From Hyalella azteca (taxonomy: Eukaryota; Arthropoda; Malacostraca; Amphipoda; Hyalellidae), in the NCBI RefSeq assembly GCF_000764305.2, contig NW_025940926.1:62001-126000 (forward strand): 64,000 nucleotides of DNA. Direction: 5' to 3'. Both the position numbers and the translations under genes were made by a program. Each line of letters starts with the position of its first letter. Position 1 is the stretch's first letter. The notes beneath the pieces were generated by a model. The model was not told where the DNA came from. It worked only from the letters and a program-made list of their open reading frames with translations, and did no database searches. This document shows, one piece after another, positions 36,001 through 47,600 of this stretch.

Positions 36001-39000
36001 CATCTGTTCTCTTCTAAAGAATTTGTGAATTCATTTCTGAACTCGAGCATTGTTTTTAGAATTTATTGCCATTTCAATGAATTGATTCTGCTTGCGCAGC
36101 TTGACAAAGTGGAAGCGAAGGAGCGGGAGGAGGAGAGAGTGGCGAAGGAAAACCTGGCTTCAAAGGACAAGAAAGCTGGTGGCAAGAAGAAGAAGGTGAG
36201 CTCGTGCTTCTCTTGTATCGATATTTTCTCTGTGCAGCTCGTTAATTTCTCCTAGACTGAGAAAAATATATTGCATAGTAGCGTAGCACACTTATTTAGA
36301 ACTCCTCAGGGAATCTAGGTCAATGATTCGTTCATCTTTTCTTGACTCAGGTTCTAGACCTGGTTTGCGGCTCACTTTCATAGGGCCTATATAAATCCGC
36401 CAAATTTGAAAGAATTTCAATTTATTCAATTTTGAGCAAAATGTTTTCGGCAGGTCAACTTGATCCTTTGTCTACGTCTTCTTTACTGAGCTTATTCAGT
36501 GATCATTCTTTAAATTTACTATTATGGCTGAGATCTTTTATAATAATTTTCTATAATCATTTTTACTTGTGATACAAATATTCAGGCGTCTCTGTCACCT
36601 TAGTAACTTAGGATATCAATGTGTCGTTATAATGTCTAAGATATATCTTCCTGTATTCTGCAGAAATACGTGGATGATGTGAGTTTAATGTTATTTCTCA
36701 TTCATATCATGCTTTTCATTCGTGTCATGCCGTAATGTTTTTCATGTCATGGACTGGCATTAATTTTTGTCGTTACAATCATTTTGCATTCTTATCTTTT
36801 TTATATACTTGGATAGAATTTTCAATGATGAACATAACTTATTTTATTACTTTTGATAGCATGTTTATTAGGAAGTGTGTTGCCGATTTTATTCAAGAGC
36901 ATCAGTTCTAATGTGGAAAATATATCTTTAAGATGTCCTTTTTATATATATACAAGTAATTTTGTTTAATTTACCTTATTTACTCTTTAATTCATCTGGG
37001 CATGGTTTAATGCATGTCATAATATGTTGCTTATGATCAGACGGTGTGTGACTCGCTAATGATAACGCTTCATGTGCTAGATTTGAATGATCATTATTCT
37101 TTAATAAAATCATTATTACTTTGCCCTCTCATTTTTCATTCATTGGCATGTGTAAAGTGATCGAGGCAGTTCATTTAGCTCGGGAACTGTTTTAGTTCCA
37201 GCATTTCTTAATCTTCTGCCCAATCCTGAAAGAAACTCCATTGTTGGCGAATTTAACCGGTTTTCCTGTGTGAAAAATTTCACCAAGTTCATGAGGAAGA
37301 CTTCTTATTGCTGCGCAGATCTGGGAATTAATTTGTATTAAACTCCAATATAAAAATTTGTTTAAATATATAAAAAATGTTGAAATTTTTTCGCTAAGAG
37401 CATATTGCAAGAGCTCAACTCTTGTTGAGCATATTGTAATGGTCAATTAAGTTAATTTTATGACAATTTGGCCGATTTTAGGATTATTGGACTATTTTTT
37501 TTTTTTCAGGCGTTGCTGGAAGTGATGCCGTCGCCGATGGGCGAGCGCATCCAGCCGCGCATCGACGCAGAAATGAGGAAGAAAGCAGAGAAGTCGGCAG
37601 CCGCTGGCGCCGCCAAGGCTGGCAGACCTGTAAGTTTAAACCACTGCACACGCGCAGAGTTTTATGGTTCGGCAGCTGCAAGTGCCGCTAAAGGTGGCAG
37701 ACCTGTAAGTTTATATAACTGCACACGCGCAGAGTTTTATGGTTCGGCAGCTACAAGTGCCGCTAAAGGTGGCAAACCTGTTAGTTATATAACGACTCTC
37801 AATATGAGGTATATAATGACTCGAATATTCAGAGATAATTTTTATTGTTTGGCTACTACAAAAATCTGACCGCTGTTGACTCCCACTCCAGAAAGGTTTT
37901 TGGTCGATCGTTAGATAATTTATTAAGAAAGATACGTGATACTAATGCTAAGATATTTAAACATTTCTTCTTGACAAAGCATCCTGATAATGATTTGGAC
38001 AGCTTAGTTGGACAGCTAATAGTTGATTGTTATTTAATAGGAATAATACTAGTGCATAAACTTCAATGGATTAATATCTAGTTACCAAGTATTTAAATGA
38101 TGCTCGCATGGGACTATAATGCCTTTAACCTACGCAGGAAAAAGAGGGATAACACAAATGTTGACTGGAAATGGTTGATTTTATCATGAGTTATAGAATA
38201 ATGCTCGCATGTAGTCATATATAATGCTTTTTCTACCCACGCAGAAAAAGAGGGATAACCCTGACGACGACCACGATGATCTCTGGTTACAAATGTTGAC
38301 TGGAAATAATTAACTTTATCATGAGTTATAGAATAATGCTCGCATGCTGCCATATATAATGCTTTTTTTACCCACACAGAAAAAGAGGGATAACCCTGAC
38401 GACGACCACGACGATCTCTGGTTACAAATGTTGACTTGAAATAATTAACTTTATCATGAGTTATAGAATAATGCTCGCATGTTGCCATATATAATGCTTT
38501 TTTTACCCACACAGAAAAAGAGGGATAACCCTGACGACGACCACGACGATCTGGACGACCTTGTGAGCGCCAACACCGGCAAGTCGCTGGCGTCGCGCCT
38601 CGGCACGTCCCCAGACCTCGTCAAGAAACGCAAGGCAGGGCGCCCCACCAAGAAAAACGGCGATGGACTCAAGCAAACTAAAATAAATTTCCCCAAGAAG
38701 GTTCGCGGCAGAACTTTACCAGTCTTCCATCTCTGTCTTGCCAAATTTTCTGCTTCCTTAACCTTTTTTCATTCTTGATAACTTGATCTGTTTTTCTTAT
38801 TGGGATCACTAAACCAGATCAAGTAGAAAGTATTGAAACTTGGAATCACTCCAGTAGAAAGTATTGAATACTTCGTGTTTTTATTGATAGTTCACTCTTT
38901 TATCCAGATTAAATGAATTATAAAATTATATTGTTGTAGGTTGGCTCCAAGTCATATCTCTTCAGCTTTCTATGTTGAGTGTAATGCCAAGGCACAGGTA

Positions 39001-42000
39001 AATACCTAGATTAAAAAATTTTTTTATCGTAATAGTAAGTTGTCAGCAAAGGAAAAAACAAATTTTTTCATGCCCGAGAAAAACGGTTGGGACCATATTA
39101 TTAACGCATTTTTTAATATCGTCGAATTGATTTGCCTCTGATAATATTCTGTCAAGTGTGTTATCTGAGAAAAGTGTTGCTAATAATCATCCATTTTAAT
39201 ACTTACCTTTGCCGCGATGAATTTTTTTCAAATGCAATTTAAAATTAATTAACCAATTTAATTTATTCATATCTATTAAATTATACTTTTGTATTGAATT
39301 CGTATCGCTAGAAAAATGGACACCACTTCTGCCAACGAACTTCTCATATTTATAGAAAAATCATGTTTGCTTCATTATGTACCTACCGATAAGTTCTGGT
39401 TTACATCAATAATAGGAAAGCAGATCTGGTAAGTACACATCCCAGTAACTCCTTTGATGAATTAAAATAATTGTGTATGATTTATTGATAACTTTGGAAT
39501 AATTTGAACAGGGCAAAAATCCGTGGTCAAGTGATAGCGACGCTGATGGCGGCAACAGCGACAGCGACTTGAGCACCACCAATATTGAGACGGTGCCCAG
39601 GAGCCGCGCTGTCGAGGGCAAAAGAGCGGCAGGTGAGAGTCTCTTCCGAACATTTTGTTTGGCACTACAGCTTAGACTACTGAGCATTTCATGTGGCACT
39701 GCAGCAGCTGAGCCTACTATGTGGTGCTGCAGCAGCTGAGCCTACCATGTGGTGCTTCAGCAGCTGAGCCTACCATGTGGTAGCCTACCATGTGGTGCTG
39801 CAGCAGCTGAGCCTACCTACGGTGGTATCAGAGGAACGATACCCTACTCGTTCACAGTGTTTTCACAACTACAATACAAGAATAACATGCGGAGTCGTGT
39901 AAATTGTAATTTACAAATGCCATTTCCAATTGAATTAAATGGATTATTGGCATGCCGCCTTTCTGAATGCCAAACTTCAAATTTACTACTAAAAAGTCTT
40001 TCGTTGATTATGTTTGTGTTGCAAATTTTATTTTTCAATTGTATAATAATTGGTTTGACTTGCAGCGGCCAAGGCAAAGTACAACTTCAGTGACGATGAC
40101 GAAGACGACGACGACGACATCGAGTCGTTGCACAGCAATGACGGCGTCGACGAGCGTCACGTCGGCCCTGAGAAGCTGTCTTTCCTTGACCAGACGGAGG
40201 ACAACGCAGCGCCTGACGCTCCATCCCCGCCTAAACCTGGTATCTCTTCCATTCAATTTGTATCCATTTATCTGTTTTTTCTTTAATTTAGAAAAAATAC
40301 AAAAAATGAAATTTGGTTCACGCTAGAAAAAATTCAAACCAAGAAACCTGAATTAGTTCGATATTTTTTTACGTCATGGTTATAAGAAAAGATAACATAG
40401 GTTATAAGAAAAGATAACATATGAAACTTATACGTTGATACATAATTGATTGCTTACAGCAATCACTAAGCCTTTTATATTTGGTAAGATAAAATTTTAG
40501 TGGCAAAAAAAGTACTACCCTAAATTACTACATTTATTACCTAATGTTGATTATGTACCAATGGTGTAATGTGGATGGTTTGTACTAATTTTCATGGTGA
40601 GAAGAACCGATTTTTTATGTCCTCGTCACTATATTGTTTTTAAGTATACCTAAAATATATGCAGAAGCTAAACGCTTGATCGCTCTGATCAATAGGAATA
40701 TTTCTGTGACTTTAGGAGCGATCGTAGCTAATAGACGGTGTTGGCCAAATATTTCGTTTATCATCTCTTAAAATATCTTTCACAATTCGTCAAGTGGTAT
40801 TATTCTCGTGACGACGAGATGATGAGGACGTTCTCATTTATTTTCAGCAGCCAAGAAGAGCAATGCCCCAAAGCCAAAAAAAGCTAACGCTCACTCAGAC
40901 GAAGATATCGTCATCAGTGATACCGACTCAGAGTTCGGCGACTTCCAGCAGAAGAAGAAGAAGCCCAGCGCAGCAGCCTCTACCAAGCAGGCTGCTTCTA
41001 CAGGTAAAATATCAAACCCCTTCAAATATATATTTTAAAACTAAGTTATGAATTTTGGGTAGAGTTTGATCATCTTATTTAGTAAGTTATGAACGTAAAA
41101 TTAAAAATGTTGAAGTATATCAGACAGTCAACCTTCAGTACTTTATCCGCTTACATTAAGTAACGTATAACTTTTGCTATCATATAGTATTTCATTTGGC
41201 CTAGGTTTAATTTGCACCCATTCTAGGTGTATTTCCCCTGACAGATACTTATTTATTTAATAATATTAACTAAATTGATTATGAACTGAACGTCTCATCT
41301 GAAAATCATATTAACTAGTAGTGGTTTAACCATTTGATGTCTGAAGTATTCATACGGAAATGATTTTATCAATAATTGTAGTCAACCGAACCCCATAGCG
41401 ATGAATTATTTATCAGTAATTACCCCCGCTTATAGTGTTAACACGTTTTCAATTTTTGTTAATGGCTTCTCTTTAATTTTCTAAGCTGATGGTTCCAACG
41501 CATCCGATTTGTTCGACTCACTCATTAGCGGTTCGCCCCCTGTCGCTGCAACTGCAGGTATTTTAAAATCTTCATGCTCCTTTCTAATCTGAAATAGTTG
41601 GGTTATTTCAGCCTAAATTATCTTCGTTATAAGGAAACGTAAAAAATGTCTAGAAAGTTTTATTGGTCCTGCTATTGATTCCCTTTTAACATGTTTGGAA
41701 CGAAATGATAATGAACAATTTGTATGTCAAATGTAATGAAGTACCGGTACTGAATGAAAAACTCGTACTGCACATAATTTTGACACGAAGTGCCTCAAGA
41801 TTAGCGACGCATTTTGTGCATCTCCTTTATTATTCTACTTAATTTTGTACAAAAGCATGTAAACGTTCATCATGGTAAAAGTGCTATCTATGTCTTAGTA
41901 AAAACTTAGTAATGAAGTATTTCGTAATATTCCTGAAATGATTCTTTATAAAATGCTCGCTAACAACCTTTGTGTGTAGACCAGTAAATCTTAATTCTCT

Positions 42001-42598
42001 TCTTGCCGCTGAAAGCCTGTCATTATTTCCAGTAACTAAAAAACGGACCATTTCGAGCGATTCTGACGTGTCCGAGTCCCCGAAGCCTGCGCCTAAGAAG
42101 AAGAACCAAGCTGAGCCTAAGAAAAAGCCAGCCGCCAAGAGGAAGGCTTTCTCTGATTCCGATTCTGATGAAGACGTTGGAGCGAGCAAAAAAGCTCCAA
42201 CAAAGAAGGTATCAAAACCACTCAAGAAACCAACCCAGTCCAAGAAAAAGCGCACCAATGAAGACTCGTACAATTTCAGTGATGATGAAATTGAGGAGGT
42301 AAGTTTGTCGAGAAATAATTCTATTTATAGTCGGAATAATTCATTTTCAAGAATATTAATTATTATAATTAATTATTTAGATGTAATACACGATATTCAA
42401 ATGTCATGTTATCTATTGTTGTTTAACCCTTTGAAAGTTATGCTTTCATTTGCCGTGTAGTGAAGCTTTATTAAAATTTGTCTATTTGTGGCACAGATTG
42501 CGGCTCCTGCCGTGTCGCGTACTACGACGGGCCGGGCACGCAAGCCAGTCAAGTACGCACTGCAGGACTCCGACGACAACGATGACAGCGACTACTGA
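21073..42598 (+). CDS. TOP2: DNA topoisomerase II, 26 exons
   Basis: ATP-dependent type IIA topoisomerase, passing one duplex through a double-strand break in the nucleus. Exons: 21073-21099, 26454-26610, 26845-27025, 27541-27784, 28277-28489, 29063-29236, 29511-29612, 29849-30626, 30927-31036, 31411-31641, 31886-32365, 32589-32785, 33169-33304, 34312-34464, 34619-34765, 35631-35849, 36100-36195, 36664-36678, 37510-37629, 38515-38700, 39512-39632, 40066-40239, 40848-41003, 41486-41557, 42033-42298, 42497-42598. Phases agree throughout; 1618 codons (human isoforms about 1530 and 1625). ATPase domain: HIILRPDTYIGSVE, EILVNAADN, NNGHGIPV, GGRNGFGAKLCN, and the QTK loop (SQTKENM). TOPRIM: LTEGDSAKTL and MTDQDQDGSHIKG. 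The catalytic tyrosine is in AASPRYIFT, about residue 816. From exon 16 the C-terminus is acidic, basic and Ser-rich, with KNPWSSDSD. The 15-nt exon 18 is the least certain. Intron 1 is 5.35 kb. Confidence 0.95.
23242..24288. mobile_element. Non-autonomous hAT-like element in TOP2 intron 1
   Basis: The left end CAGTGGTTCCCAAACTTTTC and right end TTTAGGAACCACTG form an imperfect terminal inverted repeat of hAT type. Flanking 8-mers TTATAGAA and TTATAAAA match at 7 of 8, as expected for the 8-bp hAT target duplication. No transposase is encoded. The interior has further inverted repeats (about 23440-23575 against 23690-23815) with a recurring AGCTAAACATxACCGTT motif. Confidence 0.8.
24289..24760. 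repeat. Three diverged ~185-bp tandem units
   Basis: Units starting near 24289, 24473 and 24659 share TTATAAAATGxTCATTTTATA-like starts and an internal TGAATGCAxxTTGTTTGTAxCTTTC. The hAT element sits at the edge of the first unit, so it probably inserted into this array. Confidence 0.7.
28555..28600 (+). repeat. Second copy of TOP2 exon 5 donor junction
   Basis: GGGTTAAAGTCTTTCTCAAT followed by GGGAAACGAGTGCCG and GTATGTTTCC duplicates the last 30 bases of exon 5 and its donor (28489/28490), with one exon change (TAT to TTT) 69 bp downstream of the real exon end. Confidence 0.9.
31252..31400 (+). repeat. Dispersed repeat D, copy 1, abutting TOP2 exon 10
   Basis: A stretch of about 148 bp containing CACCATGTCCGTCTGCTGTC, CGTCCGTGACTTCACGTTTT and TCGTCGACGAGAAAATGCGC, ending in CTGCAGTGATTACTGAGTTA and a T-run. 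The T-run serves as the polypyrimidine tract of the exon 10 acceptor at 31410. A second copy, on the other strand, is at 46885-47034. Confidence 0.85.
35300..35630 (+). repeat. About 56-bp repeats leading into TOP2 exon 16
   Basis: Six units with GAGCGAGAGTGGGATGTC begin at 35308, 35365, 35421, 35476, 35531 and 35586. Each ends in an AATTTGTATTGACAC-like stretch; the last reads TTGTGTTGACAG and is the true exon 16 acceptor. The earlier copies have AC in place of AG. Confidence 0.9.
37630..37800 (+). repeat. Tandem copies of TOP2 exon 19 end and donor (75-bp unit)
   Basis: GGCAGACCT followed by GTAAGTTTA recurs with junctions at 37629, 37704 and (as GGCAAACCT then GTTAGT) 37779. The spacing is 75 bp, or 25 codons, and the reading frame of exon 19 stays open through all copies until 37869. 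Confidence 0.92.
38128..38514 (+). repeat. Tandem copies of TOP2 exon 20 acceptor (135-bp unit)
   Basis: CAG followed by AAAAAGAGGGATAACCCTGA begins at 38245 and 38380, each exactly 135 bp before the next and before the true exon 20 at 38515; a shorter copy is at 38138. Each decoy carries about 40 exon bases, then CTCTGGTTACAAATGTTGAC and an in-frame stop, and has no donor. Confidence 0.93.
39650..39830 (+). repeat. Short tandem repeats after TOP2 exon 21
   Basis: About five copies of GCAGCAGCTGAGCCTACCAT with TGTGGTGCT follow the exon 21 donor. The unit resembles the junction GCGGCAG/GTGAGAGT with the donor GT changed to CT; that relation is weak. Confidence 0.75.
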
Positions 42599-42970
42599 GT
42601 ATTGCGAACATTGCAGTGCTTCAGTTCGTGTGGGAAGACTGCTGAGAATTACGATTACTACAGTTCATTTAGAATGCCTGTTATTATGGCAAATATCTGC
42701 AGTGCTTTACTTTGTGTGAATTGACTGCTGAGGAGAATTGCGAATATCTGTCATGTTACAGTTCATTTGGAATACATGTAATTATGGCAAATATCTGCAG
42801 TGCTTCAGTTTATGTGAATTGGCTGCTGAGGAGAATTGCGAATATCTACAATGGTTTAGTTCCTTTGGAATAACTCAGCATTGCGATTATCTGCCTTGCT
42901 TAAGTTCATTTGGAATAATTGTTACCATTGCAAATATCTGCACTTCTTCATTCATCGTATTAGAATGGGG
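42591..42970 (+). repeat. Repeats containing the TOP2 stop-codon region
   Basis: After the stop at 42596-42598 there are four or five degenerate units, each beginning GACTGCTGAGGAGAATTGCG or similar and containing TATCTGCAGTGCTTCAGTT. The first bases match the end of the last exon (GACTACTGAGTATTGCG), so the array includes copies of the end of the reading frame. Confidence 0.75.
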
Positions 42971-44374
42971 CGATTATTTTGAGTTGCGCTTAAGATGTCA
43001 ACAGCATTTACGTATATATTCCATTTCTAAGTTGTTCAGCTTTCTCTGTATGATGCGGACGGTTGTGAAGTGTTCGTCATGGGTATGAACAAATTATGGC
43101 TCACTGGGATGAAAACGGCCGCAAACGTGTGGAATGAATCAAAGGAATCGAGGCATCAATATTTTATTTCATTCTTTTGTTTGTCTGTTTAATTCAAGTG
43201 TATCCACTGAGCTGGGTTTTCTCCATTTTCGAATACTTGACGGAATTTTATTGGTATATCGTACTATCGGCATCTGATATTTTTAAGCCGTAGATGTATT
43301 ATAAATGACTCTGGCTAAGTTATTTTATTAGTGAAGGAACATGAACTTTTTACTCTCGCGGATCAGTAAATAATAGTGATAGTCTGACCCGTTTTCATCA
43401 TTTTTTTATCACTAAACCTCGTTCCTAATGTTTTTGGAAACATTTTATGGTTGTCTCTAAAGTAGGAGTATGATAGATTAAAGAAGATCAGTTATAAGTT
43501 TTGAGAATAAGTTTCCGTTGGTTTACTTAGACTGGGCTTTACATTTTTAACCTTATCAGGTATTCGTATTGCTCAACAACGTGTTAATTTTTTTATGCTT
43601 GGTTTTTACCATTCACTGTTTGGGAGCGAGAGTTATTAAGCAAGCTGAGGTGGAGTTAAAAAAATCTCAATCTATCATTGCGGCATATTGTATTTTGAAT
43701 CAAGTTTCCAGAATCTCTTTCAATACTTATTTATACTCGCTTCAGGAATTTGAAATGGATTCCATAAATCCAATTCTGTGTTTCATTTTAAACAGTCTTC
43801 GAATACGGCCTGACATTGTTTTATTAAAAAAAATGTGTAAGGTTAAACCTTGTGCTTTATTTTCGTGTATCTTAGATCGATTTCTTAACGGCTTGCCACC
43901 ATGCTCAAAATTTCTAGGAGCACAAACTGAGGAAAACGTGTTTCACCAAGGACAGCGTTATTCTTTAGCAAGTTTGATAACGTTTCATCACAACGGGATT
44001 GTAAATCATTCTTTATTAATTCATGTATCTTTCGGAAAATATTGAAATGTGCATCTGCTAAAACTTATCGATGCTGCCTCTTTTTCACAGTGAAAACTTG
44101 TTGTGGCTCTAATCTCCGAACTAAGATGAGATTGTTCTAGTACGTACAACATTTGCTATCTTCCGTTTACCTTGTTTCTGTCCAGATGTAAGTCTTCGCT
44201 TAGTATTATCTTTTTTTTAGACTTGCGACCTGCTCTTTTTTGTATTGGTTTGAGTGGCCTTGGGCCTAATGTACATAATGGAAGTGGACAAATCACTCGT
44301 GTTATTAAAGTGTTTCCTTCGATATCAATTTCTTTCATTTTATCAAAAAAGTCTCCCCTTCAACCGGCCAACCG
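42971..44374. other. TOP2 3' flank, intergenic
   Basis: No gene recognised. A 158-codon plus-strand frame at 43569-44045 has no family motif and sits in AT-rich DNA. The 3' ends of TOP2 (+) and the methyltransferase (-) converge here. Confidence 0.4.
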
Positions 44375-44380
44375 TTTATT
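44375..44380 (-). terminator. Likely methyltransferase poly(A) signal
   Basis: TTTATT on the plus strand, which is AATAAA on the minus strand, about 240 nt after the methyltransferase stop. Confidence 0.4.
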
Positions 44381-44619
44381 GAATTTAAAGAGGCGTTAAC
44401 ACGATTTTCTTGGGACTTCTTCTAAGAGTTTGCGGATGAGGCAAAAGCTGAAAATCCGTACAATGTGTAGTAGAAAAATTTTGTTATCAATACATTAGAA
44501 CCCATTAATTACTGAATGCTTGACTGACATTTCTGGGTTATTTGTAGCGACAACGGGAAAAACAACGGCAATTAGAGCGAAACTACATACAGCTATCTAC
44601 CAAATCTTCTCGACCATTG

Positions 44620-47600
44620 CTAGCTTTCTGCCCGAGTAAAGTTGGTCGACCTCTTGAGAATTTCTGCACCATGTTCCTGCCAATATTTGTCGCTTACAAA
44701 CACGTAGTCAGTTATTCCTTCGTTGTCTGTCTGGTAGTCGAACACTCGGAAGCCCTTGTCAGTGATGAAGTTCAGGAAGCCCTCATCGCGAGAGCTTGAC
44801 TCGCCATGATGCTCCACGAGCATCACTGACACCGTCAACTGCGACCATGGAAGGGACCGCAAGATGTCTGGTTCGCCGCCCTCAACATCGAGCGACAGCA
44901 GGTCGATCTGACGAGTTCATCAAATTTGTGAATATTCGGTGACAGGCCTACGGCCTAATAAACGCTGAAACAGCTATTAATATTATAAGAGCAGGCTTCA
45001 TTCAAACCTAAACATCGGCGGGTGACCGAGTGGTTTACCCTCTACCGCCGTATGTCACTCTCCGGGAACATAACTTTCAACTCAAGTTATACGTACACTA
45101 TTGAGTGTAGCAATCTGAAGACGTTTGTACGCAACAGAAAACATTTTAAAGTTGTACGTGGCGGCAACCATCAGTGCAAGTCATTTGCGCTCACTAAAAC
45201 GTATCCTTTTTGGGAATTAGGCTTGTGACAAATATTTCTCCGGCTGCCTATGTCAGGCGGTTGAGGGTTAAGATGACGAAGACTGGAGCAACGAGTTATG
45301 GGTTCAAGACCTGCAGCCAACGGTGGAAGGCGCGGTCGAAATCGGCGATGTGGCTGGACGGTTTAAAGCACAGCAAGATATGAGCCGCGAGTTACGTGTT
45401 CGACACCAGCAGCAAGCTGTACAAATTCTGTGATATTCAGAACCGGCGATGGGCAAGATCTTCAACGCTGGTACTGCTATGCTATATTATTATTTATTAT
45501 TATCATTAACACCTACGTGGGTGACGTTGAGCGCCAAGAGCATCGTGGCGAGAGGGAAGCACTGCACCCGAGCGTAGGTTGTGTGGAACTGCGTCTGAAT
45601 AATTTCCTGATCGCCTCCTGCAGTCTCCTGGCGCGTAAATAAATATACTGTGGTTATGCATCCTCAGTTTATATTACTATTATTATAGATATGATGTCAC
45701 ATTTATTGGATCGATTTCTACATTAAATATAGGGTAACTGGTTTTAATGTTATCATTATTATTCATGAACTCCATCTAATTTTGAGATATGAAACCAAAC
45801 TATAGTGCGAAAAGTTTGACTTCGGTGTTTTCGCATAGTATTATACACGATTCCTATTTCATGATGATCCATGAAACGTTGTTAGACTTCCTTTTAATAA
45901 TAATTGCGGCATTAATTGTTATTAATTTTATAATAATTTATTTTTAATAATAATCCTAGGCATTAATTTTATGACCATGCTTCGTCCCGATCATAATGAC
46001 GATAAATGTTAATCAAAATTAGTGCTTGCTCACTTCGAGGTGCGAACTGCCTCTTGCGATCCAAGGATAGTCGTAGCTGCTTCTTGCATTCATCATTTCC
46101 ATCATGTTTAAAATCATTTCCTGTTATTGAAATCAACACAAATTAGCATTAATTGAGGTCTAAATCAGAAATTACCGCCCGCCCACTCTCACACGCCCGC
46201 CCACTCGCCCATGGGCCTATTTCTTCAGCGCCGACACTTCTATTCTATTACGGAGTCACCAGTGAATACGGTTCATACACTCAGAAAAATAAGCACGACT
46301 GGGTCCAAATAGCGAAGCACTTGTTGATTTTTACGCTAATTATACTGACCCAATTTGGCCTATAGTATAAGGGTGTATCACGGTTACGTTCTGAAATCGC
46401 CATTATTTGAGCAATTCTACCCACAAATTTGTCTCAATGTACTCCTCGTACAAATCGGACTGAGGTTAATTGATGATAGTAGAGTTAAGGTTATGACACA
46501 ATTGGTGTACTTCAATTGTTATTTTTGAGATGAGATCAATCTAAGGTGAATTTTCATTAAAAGTGAGTAAAGTGACCTTCAATTCAGTTCGTTTATGAGT
46601 ATATTAATGTATAATTGCATTTGAAGTCTTTAAATAAAAATGATCGTATTTAATTATACTTGATAATAGGATTTGAAACTGATGCTTACTTGTACAGTTA
46701 TCATCTACTACATAAATTAATATGGACATTATTAACAAGACTCGTGCGTCACCTGAGGAAATTTGGCTGGTGACAGGCATGCAGGAGACAGCCAGGCTTT
46801 CCTGTTCTTGGTTAACATCTTCTGGTAGGAGCGCGGGTTCGCTTCGACCAGGAGGCCGGTCCATTGCAGCTCCTGCGGTAATTGAAAAAACTATAACTCA
46901 GTACTCACTGCAGTGAGTGACAGAGAGCGCATTTTCTCGTCGACGAAAACGTGAAGTCACGGACGGACGGACAGACAGACAGACGGACATGGCGAGCACA
47001 ATAGTGCATTTTTTTATAAAGAGAAAATGCGCTTAAAACGGTGATAACGTTAAATAGGCCGTTAAACCGTCGCTGACGCTGAACATCGCAGAATTTTCAC
47101 AGCTTGTTGCAGTCTTGCACTCAAAGTTCACTGCTCCAATTTTTGCTGTGCTCAACCGCCCGGCGACCTCGCCAATTAGACCATATAGGCTAACTGTCGC
47201 AGTGAGCTGGGAGCGAACCCGCAGCTCACCAGAGCTCTAAGTACTCTGAACTGTTACCACTGTACCACCCCGGCCTCCAGGAGCTCTAGCACGTTACTAA
47301 AACGAATTTAAATGTATAGTATTGCAATATATTGTGTAACACAAAACCTTATATTTGCGTACATAATTCAGATAAGTTTACAACTAATAGATATTCTCAC
47401 CCGTTCAAGAGGAAGGGAGTTAGATAAATACTGCCCGTCCAAGGCGCCGGCCTCTACGAAGAAGCCTCGTGCGGTTCTCCCCAGCACGGCCTTCACGCGA
47501 CTCCTCAGGAAGATCCACGAGTTCAGCGTCTCGTGGGAGAACATGGAATAATTTCTTCATTGTTTTTTAACATTCTAAAACATTTTTCATACATCTTTAA

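Noticed and set aside
43569..44045. 158-codon plus-strand ORF as a gene
   Set aside because: No family motif, no splice or UTR context, AT-rich composition; left as unassigned sequence.
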